6,973 nucleotides of DNA, from the NCBI GenBank assembly GCA_011524615.1, contig WTJZ01000044.1, positions 2,553 to 9,525 on the forward strand, given 5' to 3'. The position numbers and the translations under genes are program-made. The notes under the pieces were generated by a model, which saw nothing but the letters and a program-made list of their open reading frames with translations, did no database searches and was not told where the DNA came from. Position 1 is the stretch's first letter, and the number at the start of each line of letters is the position of its first letter. The DNA is from Akkermansiaceae bacterium (lineage in GTDB: Bacteria > Verrucomicrobiota > Verrucomicrobiia > Verrucomicrobiales > Akkermansiaceae). This document shows positions 1 to 6,148 of the stretch, piece after piece.

Positions 1-20
1 TTTAACATTCATCAAACGAT

Positions 21-1517
21 ATGCAGACAATACTTAGAAGACTATGCATCCTCTTAGCCGTACCACTTGTGGCTAATGCGGAGCATCCTGGTAAGCAGGT
101 GTACACTCAATTATGTGCAGCGTGTCACGGCGCTAACGGAGAGGGTGTAGGAAATGGGGCGTTCCCTCCCATGAAGAACTCAGAGTGGGTGAAAGGCGAT
201 AATAAGAAAATTGCACAAATTCTACTCCACGGGCTCAAGGGGCCTGTATCGGTAGCGGGTAAGACATATGATCTACAGATGCCTGCCCAAGGAGCTCTCT
301 CATCTCAACAAAAAGTGGATGTGATCAACTACATTCAACAGCAGTGGGGAGGTAAAAAGAAGGACACCTTTACCATCAAGATGATGGAAGAGGAGATCAA
401 GCGCTCGAGTAAGCGTAAAAAGCCATGGACGGCAGTCGAATTAGAATCAGCGTTCCCTAAGCAAGGTCTTTTCAAGAACTTACTGATCTATGAGTATAAG
501 GGGAGTTGGAGAAAATTACCTGACTTTACGAAGCTTAAAGCAGAAAGTGTAGAGGAAGAGCATCATGGTAGTATCTCGCTACGTAACATCCAAAGGAATG
601 GCTACTTCGGAGTAGTATGGGAAGGCTCTATTGAGTTAGATAAGGCAGGGAAGTACTTCTTTGAACTTGGTTCCGATGACGGTTCTCGATTGATCATCAA
701 CGGTAAGGAAGTGATTAACCATGATGGTACACATGGAGTGGGTATTATCAAAAAGGGGACGGCGAACTTAGACAAAGGTGAGCAACAAATCCGTTTTGAA
801 TATTTTGAATATACTGGCGATCGCGCCATCAGTCTTCGCTTTAAACATGAGTCTGGTGGTTGGCAATGGCTCAGTGATGAGAATAAGGCAGTTGTTAATA
901 AGAAGAAGGCTGCTATCCCTATCGACCTCACCCCCAAGGCAGACGGCCAGGTATATATCTACAATAACTTCATCGAGGGGATGAATGCACGAGCGGTCGC
1001 AGTTGGATTCCCTGGAGGCTTTAGCTATGGCTTCGGTACGAGTAATGGTGAGCTAGAGCTCGTCTGGAAAGGGAAGTTTATGAACGCTCGTCGTCACTGG
1101 ACTTCTCGCGGTAAGGGGTTTGAGCGTCCATTCGGTGACACGTTGACTACTCTCTCAGGAGAGAAGAAGGCTGCATGGCTCGTTAACGGAGCCCCAGCAA
1201 AGGTTCGCTTCAAGGGATATGATCTAGATAAGGTCGGTAACCCCACATTCAGATATACCCTCAATGGGGTGGAAGTAAGAGAGAAAGTAGTCCCAACTGA
1301 GGGCGGTTTCGATCGTGAATTATCCTTCCAATCAAAACGAGCTGTAAACCTAGAATTAGTTCTTAATCCAGCTTACGACGCGGCAACACCTAATACGGTG
1401 GGTGGTAACCTGAACCTAGAAGTAGAAGGCACTAAAGTAAAAGGGGCAACCTTAGTGAAGCCTATCAATGTCTCAAAATCAGAAAATCTTAAACTTTCAT
1501 ACACATGGACAAAGTAA
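21..1517 (+). CDS. Exported c-type cytochrome fused to a PA14 domain and an uncharacterised C-terminal domain
   Basis: The 498-residue protein starts with a signal peptide (basic RR at 6-7, hydrophobic core 8-17, likely cleavage after ANA at residue 20), so it should act in the periplasm or outside the cell. Residues about 22-110 form a class I cytochrome c domain: haem-binding CAACH at 32-36 and a probable axial Met87 in the LQMPAQG segment. A lysine/glutamate-rich linker (about 111-137) leads to a PA14 domain (about 150-285) with the typical SDDGSRLIINGK segment at 218-229. PA14 domains often bind carbohydrate. Residues about 305-497 are a third domain with HWTSRGKGF at 359-367; I recall similar C-terminal regions in PVC-group cytochromes, but not a known function. 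The downstream propeller gene overlaps by 13 bp, so the two are probably co-translated. No Shine-Dalgarno motif is visible in the 20 bases before the ATG; the signal peptide supports this start. Electron transfer is inferred. Confidence 0.9.
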   Translation: MQTILRRLCILLAVPLVANAEHPGKQVYTQLCAACHGANGEGVGNGAFPPMKNSEWVKGDNKKIAQILLHGLKGPVSVAGKTYDLQMPAQGALSSQQKVDVINYIQQQWGGKKKDTFTIKMMEEEIKRSSKRKKPWTAVELESAFPKQGLFKNLLIYEYKGSWRKLPDFTKLKAESVEEEHHGSISLRNIQRNGYFGVVWEGSIELDKAGKYFFELGSDDGSRLIINGKEVINHDGTHGVGIIKKGTANLDKGEQQIRFEYFEYTGDRAISLRFKHESGGWQWLSDENKAVVNKKKAAIPIDLTPKADGQVYIYNNFIEGMNARAVAVGFPGGFSYGFGTSNGELELVWKGKFMNARRHWTSRGKGFERPFGDTLTTLSGEKKAAWLVNGAPAKVRFKGYDLDKVGNPTFRYTLNGVEVREKVVPTEGGFDRELSFQSKRAVNLELVLNPAYDAATPNTVGGNLNLEVEGTKVKGATLVKPINVSKSENLKLSYTWTK

Positions 1518-2962
1518 AACTCTTATCGGCTTTGGTCAGCCTTATCCCAATGACCATGATGGCAGCAAACCAAGACGATTATTACACAAAAGAACAGATT
1601 CCGCTCCCTAAAGGAGTAACTCTAGAGGTCGGATGTCTTTCGCTCTTTGGGGATGATCAGCTGGTCGTAGGAACGCGTCGTGGTGAGATCTGGGTGCTCT
1701 CAAACATTCATGCTGAGGATGTATCTGATGTGAAATGGCAACAGGTATTTACGGGGGCTCATGAGCCACTAGGAATCTTCGAGAAGGATGGTTGGTTCCA
1801 CTTTATGGATCGTGATGCGTATGCGCGCATTGGAGACAGAGACGGTGATGGCACATATGAGGCATATGAAGTGATTAGTAACCAATGGGGCATCACAGGA
1901 GACTATCATGAGTATAACTTTGGTTCTCGTCCAGATGCTGAAGGTAACGTTTACGTTGCGCACTGTTTAACAGGTTCGTTTCAGGCTGGGAGTCAATGGC
2001 GTGGATGGGTACAGCAGATCGCTCCAGACGGCACGACTACCCCATTTGCCTCAGGAGTGAGAAGCCCAGGTGGAATTGGTTTTAACGGAGAGGGAGACCT
2101 CTTCTATACCGATAACCAAGGGATCTGGAATGGTACCTCGTGCCTGAAGCATGCCCCTAAAGGGAAATTTACCGGCTGTCCAAAGGGAAATATCTTCTAC
2201 AGAAATGCACCGGCTCACATGGGAGCGCGTCCAAAGGAGCCTGTAGATGGGTCGCGCATCGTGACAGAGGCAAAGCGTATTCCTGAGTATGTTCCACCAG
2301 CGGTTCAGATCCCTCATGGGAAAGTTGGCCAGTCACCTACTGCGATTTATACTCCAGATGAGCCTGCTAAGCTAGGTCTGCCAGAAGGTCAGCTCCTCAT
2401 TGGTGAGCATACCCACTCAGGTGTACAACGAGTTTACCTCGAGAAAGTCAATGGTGTGTATCAAGGAGTAGTATGGAAGCTGCTAGAAAAGATGAAGACC
2501 GGTACACTTGCTATACACGTAGCAGAGAACGGTACCATGTTTACAGGCGGTTCTGTGAGAGGGTGGCCATCGAATGGGCAGTTCCCCCTCGCGATCGAGC
2601 GTACGAAATGGACTGGTGTGGCTCCGCTAGAGATGGAGAAAGTGAATGCGACTCCTAATGGATTCAAGATCACCTTTACAGAGGCGGTCGATCCAGCTTC
2701 AGTGGCTGCTGAGAACTTCTGCAAGCTGAGTGCTTGGACCTATCAATACCGTGCCGCATATGGTAGCCCAGAGGTGGATGCCGTGACTCCAGTAGTGACT
2801 AAGTCGACTCTCAGTCAGGATGGAACAGAGCTTACCTTAGAGCTAGACCAACTCACTCAAGGTCACGTACATCACATTCAGCTCAACGGCATCAAAACCA
2901 AGGCGGGCAAAGATCTCTGGCATAAGGACGCATATTATACGCTCAATCAGATCCCGAACTAG
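1505..2962 (+). CDS. Exported beta-propeller protein, sorbosone/PQQ-dehydrogenase-like (PVC-group type)
   Basis: The 485-residue protein has a signal peptide (K3 and K5, hydrophobic 6-19, probable cleavage around A20-A21). Residues about 35-370 look like a beta-propeller of the sugar/sorbosone-dehydrogenase-like superfamily: repeated short strand segments such as QLVVGTRRGEIWVL (52-65), an acidic DRDGDG loop at 111-116 that could bind calcium, and SPGGIGFNGEGDLFYTDNQG at 187-206, which I recall as a hallmark of the PVC-group members. Residues about 373-485 form a separate Ig-like segment with ITFTEAVDPASV at 389-400. The ATG lies inside the last codons of the upstream cytochrome gene, so translation is likely coupled and the products may work together, the propeller oxidising a substrate and the cytochrome taking electrons. 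No haem motif is present in this protein. Four cysteines (44, 154, 213, 225) remain before a fifth at 406. PQQ binding and substrate cannot be decided from sequence; some family members may not be enzymes. Confidence 0.85.
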   Translation: MDKVKLLSALVSLIPMTMMAANQDDYYTKEQIPLPKGVTLEVGCLSLFGDDQLVVGTRRGEIWVLSNIHAEDVSDVKWQQVFTGAHEPLGIFEKDGWFHFMDRDAYARIGDRDGDGTYEAYEVISNQWGITGDYHEYNFGSRPDAEGNVYVAHCLTGSFQAGSQWRGWVQQIAPDGTTTPFASGVRSPGGIGFNGEGDLFYTDNQGIWNGTSCLKHAPKGKFTGCPKGNIFYRNAPAHMGARPKEPVDGSRIVTEAKRIPEYVPPAVQIPHGKVGQSPTAIYTPDEPAKLGLPEGQLLIGEHTHSGVQRVYLEKVNGVYQGVVWKLLEKMKTGTLAIHVAENGTMFTGGSVRGWPSNGQFPLAIERTKWTGVAPLEMEKVNATPNGFKITFTEAVDPASVAAENFCKLSAWTYQYRAAYGSPEVDAVTPVVTKSTLSQDGTELTLELDQLTQGHVHHIQLNGIKTKAGKDLWHKDAYYTLNQIPN

Positions 2963-2981
2963 GATTTACCGTTACGTATAG

Positions 2982-3020
2982 TTTTTTTAAAAAAAGAGGA
3001 GCTCAAGGGCTCCTCTTTTT
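2982..3020. terminator. Bidirectional intrinsic terminator between convergent genes
   Basis: A perfect 12-bp inverted repeat (2991-3002 and 3009-3020) encloses a 6-base loop, TCAAGG. On the + strand the right arm ends in five T. On the - strand the hairpin is followed by seven T (complement of 2989-2995). The element sits 20-58 bases after the propeller stop and 10 bases after the mutarotase stop, so it can end both converging transcripts. The T7A7 stretch at 2982-2995 is itself a 14-base palindrome. Confidence 0.9.
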
Positions 3021-3030
3021 CATTGGTAGG

Positions 3031-3921
3031 TTAGGCTACCGAGATGGTTGTGGCGAGGGTGTGAGATTCTCCAGGGAGTACCTCATAGATGTCATCGCGG
3101 GCATTGGCGGCCTCGATACAGACGAAGTCGTGGTAAGCCTCATCGGGGAGATCGCCTAGCCCCTTAGCTTTCTCGATCCATGGGTTCCAGACCACGGCTG
3201 ATTGACTCCCTGAGCGTTCGACTCTGAGGGTACGGGTCGCGTCACGGAGTAGGATGTCGCTAGAGGTATCGATGTAGATACGGTCGACTTCTTCAGAGAT
3301 GGTGATTTCACCTTGCTGTTCACGGAGCGCTTCTGTGCCGACCGTGTCGATGTAGTTCGTGTTCTCTAGCCCAGAGATAGAGACATCGGCGATATTGCTG
3401 ACACAGAGATAGGTGTGAAGCGCTCCTCCGATGGTGAGAGGCTCTGAGCCGGTGTTTTCTGAAGTGATTTGGACGGTTGCTTGAGCACCAACGGTGATCG
3501 TGACCGTAGCGACGTACTCATTCTCACTGCTGACAGTGAAGGTCAGGGTGGTAGACTCCTCTGACTCGGAGGCTGAGGTGAGTGTCCAGAAGCGGTTACG
3601 GACAAAGCCATGTGATGGCTTGGAGCTATCTGTAGGGTGTGCGTTGAACCATGGCCAACAGACAGGAACCCCTCCTCTGATAGCTTTTCCTTCTTGGAAG
3701 ATCGCTGTCGGACTGGTGTAGATGACTGGGCTCTGTCCTGTAGGGGTCCATTCATAGAGATGAGCGCCATGTAGGGCGATCTTCGCTGAACAGGAACTGT
3801 TCTGGATGATGAAGACAGGATAGTTCTCGATAGAGGTATCGAGGGAAACAGTGGAGGTACTCGCAATGTATTGCTCTAGAGTGGTTGTGTCCATGCCGTG
3901 AGGTATACCTAATTTTGTCAA
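3031..3921 (-). CDS. yeaD: D-hexose-6-phosphate mutarotase (YeaD-like aldose 1-epimerase family)
   Basis: This cytoplasmic enzyme should interconvert alpha and beta anomers of hexose 6-phosphates such as glucose 6-phosphate. The 296-residue reading (from TTG) has the family's motifs in order: AIRGGVPVCWPWF at 80-92, PSHGFVRNRFW at 102-112, ALHTYLCV at 167-174, VVWNPWIEKAKGLGDL at 243-258 and VCIEAANA at 267-274. His169 and Glu270 match the catalytic pair of this fold; Arg82, His104 and Arg108 are likely in substrate or phosphate binding. Length is normal for YeaD. The start is uncertain: the longest reading begins with TTG at 3921, while an ATG at 3894 gives 287 residues and loses no conserved motif; I slightly favour the ATG. 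The gene is divergent from hinT and single in its transcript. It has no signal peptide. It shares a glucose-phosphate theme with malQ on the same strand about 500 bp away. Confidence 0.92.
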   Translation of the reverse strand: MTKLGIPHGMDTTTLEQYIASTSTVSLDTSIENYPVFIIQNSSCSAKIALHGAHLYEWTPTGQSPVIYTSPTAIFQEGKAIRGGVPVCWPWFNAHPTDSSKPSHGFVRNRFWTLTSASESEESTTLTFTVSSENEYVATVTITVGAQATVQITSENTGSEPLTIGGALHTYLCVSNIADVSISGLENTNYIDTVGTEALREQQGEITISEEVDRIYIDTSSDILLRDATRTLRVERSGSQSAVVWNPWIEKAKGLGDLPDEAYHDFVCIEAANARDDIYEVLPGESHTLATTISVA

Positions 3922-4062
3922 AAACGCAATTCATACATCACGCCACCATGGTTTTCTCTCTGTAGTATGAGTACGGTTTGAATAGTTCGTGAATGTGTTG
4001 AGCTCTTTTTTCCTCTGTTCTCCCTTTTCATCTCGAGGGGGAGCGACTAGAGATGAGTAGTA
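3922..4062. promoter_or_regulatory. Divergent intergenic region between mutarotase and HIT genes
   Basis: These 141 bases separate two genes read outward, so promoters for both should lie here or just inside. I see no convincing pair of -35 and -10 boxes on either strand. The best - strand candidate pairs TTCACG with CATACT at 18-base spacing, about four of six matches each, which is weak. A pyrimidine-rich stretch lies at about 4012-4034. No clear inverted repeat or operator is visible. Confidence 0.4.
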
Positions 4063-4410
4063 ATGGAAGAGAAATCGATATTTGAAAAGATTAGAGACGG
4101 TGAGATTCCTGCTCAGATGGTCTATGAGGATGAGCATTGTATGTGCTTTCGTGACATTCAGCCTCAGGCTCCAGTGCATGCTCTCTTGGTGCCTAAGCAA
4201 CGAATCAACCGTATCGGGGTAGCTGAGAGTACAGATGCCACCGTCCTTGGTCATATGATGACTAAGGTAGCAGAAATCACCAAGACGCTCGGTATCGATG
4301 AGTCTGGGTTCCGTCTGGTAGTCAATAATGGACGCGATGGAGGTGAGACGGTACCCCACCTGCATATTCATATCCTAGGTGGTCGTAAGTTAGAGTGGCC
4401 TCCGGGTTAG
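4063..4410 (+). CDS. hinT: HIT (histidine triad) family protein, HinT-type purine nucleoside phosphoramidase
   Basis: The 115-residue cytoplasmic protein has the size and architecture of HinT/HINT1. It begins with the typical SIFEKIRDGEIPA segment (5-17), continues with CFRDIQPQAPVHALLVPK (28-45), and ends in the histidine triad HLHIHIL at 99-105 followed by GGRKLEWPPG, very close to the HINT1 C-terminus. His101, the middle histidine, corresponds to the nucleotidylated catalytic residue; Asn88, Asn89 and His103 fit the nucleotide pocket. Family members hydrolyse adenosine 5'-phosphoramidates and aminoacyl-adenylates; the physiological substrate in bacteria is not settled. The gene stands alone, diverging from the mutarotase and converging on malQ with a 34-bp gap. 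No clear Shine-Dalgarno motif precedes the ATG. An earlier ATG at 4053 is out of frame, which supports this start. Assignment to the HIT family is firm; the hinT symbol rests on full-length resemblance. Confidence 0.93.
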   Translation: MEEKSIFEKIRDGEIPAQMVYEDEHCMCFRDIQPQAPVHALLVPKQRINRIGVAESTDATVLGHMMTKVAEITKTLGIDESGFRLVVNNGRDGGETVPHLHIHILGGRKLEWPPG

Positions 4411-4425
4411 AGCTCTCCTGAGGCC
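4397..4425. terminator. Possible weak hairpin at the hinT/malQ convergent junction
   Basis: GGCCTC at 4397-4402 and GAGGCC at 4420-4425 form a perfect 6-bp stem spanning the hinT stop codon; a further GG/CC pair could stack inside across a small internal loop. The loop contains the palindrome AGAGCTCT (4409-4416). No T-run follows on either strand, so as an intrinsic terminator it is weak and may be chance. Confidence 0.22.
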
Positions 4426-4444
4426 CCCTACCTCTCTTAGGTAA

Positions 4445-6136
4445 TTAGTTCTGAGGGCGGTAGAGGTTGATCGTGAAGGCGAGATCCTCCTGGATTTGTT
4501 GTAGGGTCTCGTTCTCTAGGAAGTCTTCTACCGTCGGGCCTACTCGGTGGGTCCAGTTATGATTCCCCATGGTAGAAGGGGTATTATATCGTGAGCATTC
4601 ACCCAGGAGATCGGTGATCTGGAAGGCGGTATAACGAGAGCCAGTCATGAGTTGGAACTCGAGTAACTTCCAGAGTAGTTCGCTGTCAAAGGCGGGTACA
4701 TCCTGAGAGGATAAGATGTGTGTTGGTAGAGGCTGTCCAGCACAGAGCGATAGGATCTTGAGTTGTCGCATCGCATCGAGTTGCTCAGTCTTGTCATGAC
4801 TATCGAGTTTGAGTCGGTACTCTTCCCATAGGAGTGGGAGTGGAGGATGGTCATGAGTGGAGAAGGTCGAGAAGGAGTAATACGGGTAAGACGTAGGCTT
4901 ACACGGTTTGCCTAATGAGTCTGCCTCCCAGTGGCAGATACGGAACCCTGAGATCTGGATCTCTTCTAAGTGAGGGCGGACATAGTGAGGGACGACTCCT
5001 AGATCTTCACCGATGATCTCAGCAGCTCCGGCTGCTTTCTTCAGGTACGCGAGGATCTCGTGACCTCGCTCGAGGTTACGCTGGGCGTGCTCTAGGTCGT
5101 CATCACTCGCGGGGAAGAACCCGGGTAATTGACCTCCTGTACGGTCAGCGGCCTCTTGTTCTGAGAGAGGGAGGAATTCATCATTACGTGACGGGTGCCA
5201 TGGGAAGGAGTAGAAGCGGTAGAGCCCGAGTACATGATCAATACGAAACATGGAGAAGATCTCGGTGTGCTTACGCACGCGACGTTGCCACCACGCGAAC
5301 TGAGTTTCGCGTAGGTAATCATCATTATAGAGCGGTACGCCCCAGTTCTGCCCCCATTTAATGGCGAACGGGTCATCCTTGAAAAAGGTCTCTGGGGGAG
5401 CGCCACCAAAGCGGTCGAGTTGGAAGTTCTCAGGCTCGAAGAAGACATCGGCACTGTTATAGGAGACGCCTACAGGGATATCTCCCATGAGCTTCACTCC
5501 ATGCTCGTCTGAGAACTTGCGGATACTCTTCCACTGCTTATCTGCATGCCACTGGAGCCACTCATAGTAGAGGATGTCTGGTTCTACATCATCAGGATTC
5601 TCAGCGAGTTGTGTACAGACATGCTCGAGCGCCTTAGCTGGTGTGTTATAGCTCTCTGACCACTCAGCCCAGCATGGGCTTCCGCCTTCCTGATCCATGA
5701 GCCATCGGAAGGCGCTGTAGTGGTGGAGCCATTCCGCCTCACGTGCTCGGAACTTCTCAAACTCAGGGTTCTCGAGATCCTTGACATAGAACTTTCTAAA
5801 GCCTTGGCGCAGAAGGTTGGTCTTGATCGTACGGACCGCGGAATAGTCTACTGTCTGTGAACGGGCAGGGATGCTCGCCTGAGGTAGATCCTCTAGTTCA
5901 GCAATGAGAGATAGATCGAGATAGACCGGGTCTAGAGCGATCGAGCTGATCGCACTGTAGGGGCTATTACTCTGATCAGTCTCATTGATAGGGAGGAGCT
6001 GGAGAAAGTCTATCTTAGCCTCAGCCACCCACGGAATGAACTTCCTGAGAGAGGCTAGGTCTCCGATCCCGTAGTCCCCCTGATGAGAGAGAGTCCAGAG
6101 GGGGGTGAGCATTCCGGTTGATTTTGGCTGAGTCAT
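4445..6136 (-). CDS. malQ: 4-alpha-glucanotransferase (amylomaltase/disproportionating enzyme, GH77)
   Basis: MalQ transfers alpha-1,4-glucan segments between maltodextrins, releasing glucose, in the cytoplasm. The 563-residue protein carries the GH77 barrel motifs in order: PLWTLSHQGDYGIGDL (12-27), LQLLPIN (45-51) and SPYSAISSIALDPVYLDL (58-75), MGDIPVGVSYNSADVF (217-232), FGGAPPETFF (243-252) and WGQNWGVPLY (261-270). The expected catalytic residues are present: nucleophile Asp300 in FRIDH, acid/base Glu377 in IIGEDLG, and Asp429 in STHDH. It lies between the short Thermus-type (about 500 residues) and the long E. coli type (about 690), and lacks the long N-terminal extension of the latter. 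Residues about 315-360 form an acidic insertion relative to Thermus amylomaltase. The ATG is 12 bases after the stop of the M3 peptidase gene on the same strand, so the two are likely co-transcribed. No Shine-Dalgarno motif precedes it; M9 is a possible but less likely start. Confidence 0.95.
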   Translation of the reverse strand: MTQPKSTGMLTPLWTLSHQGDYGIGDLASLRKFIPWVAEAKIDFLQLLPINETDQSNSPYSAISSIALDPVYLDLSLIAELEDLPQASIPARSQTVDYSAVRTIKTNLLRQGFRKFYVKDLENPEFEKFRAREAEWLHHYSAFRWLMDQEGGSPCWAEWSESYNTPAKALEHVCTQLAENPDDVEPDILYYEWLQWHADKQWKSIRKFSDEHGVKLMGDIPVGVSYNSADVFFEPENFQLDRFGGAPPETFFKDDPFAIKWGQNWGVPLYNDDYLRETQFAWWQRRVRKHTEIFSMFRIDHVLGLYRFYSFPWHPSRNDEFLPLSEQEAADRTGGQLPGFFPASDDDLEHAQRNLERGHEILAYLKKAAGAAEIIGEDLGVVPHYVRPHLEEIQISGFRICHWEADSLGKPCKPTSYPYYSFSTFSTHDHPPLPLLWEEYRLKLDSHDKTEQLDAMRQLKILSLCAGQPLPTHILSSQDVPAFDSELLWKLLEFQLMTGSRYTAFQITDLLGECSRYNTPSTMGNHNWTHRVGPTVEDFLENETLQQIQEDLAFTINLYRPQN

Positions 6137-6148
6137 ATGTGGGATAGA

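Noticed and set aside
602..937. A 111-codon - strand frame inside the PA14 region with a hydrophobic N-terminal stretch
   Set aside because: It is antisense to a clear PA14 domain and shows no family resemblance; the hydrophobic stretch is a by-product of the opposite strand.
3903..3921. TTGACA followed by TATACC on the - strand as a sigma-70 promoter for the mutarotase
   Set aside because: The spacer is only 8 bases, far below the usual 16-18, so the two boxes cannot act together.
3931..4371. A 146-codon open frame on the - strand antisense to hinT and ending just before the mutarotase
   Set aside because: Its first two thirds are the mirror of the well-supported hinT gene, its composition is not protein-like, and it has no recognisable motif or start signal.
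4429..4443. TACCT/AGGTA small inverted repeat between hinT and malQ
   Set aside because: A 5-bp AT-containing stem without a T-run is too weak to call as a terminator or operator.
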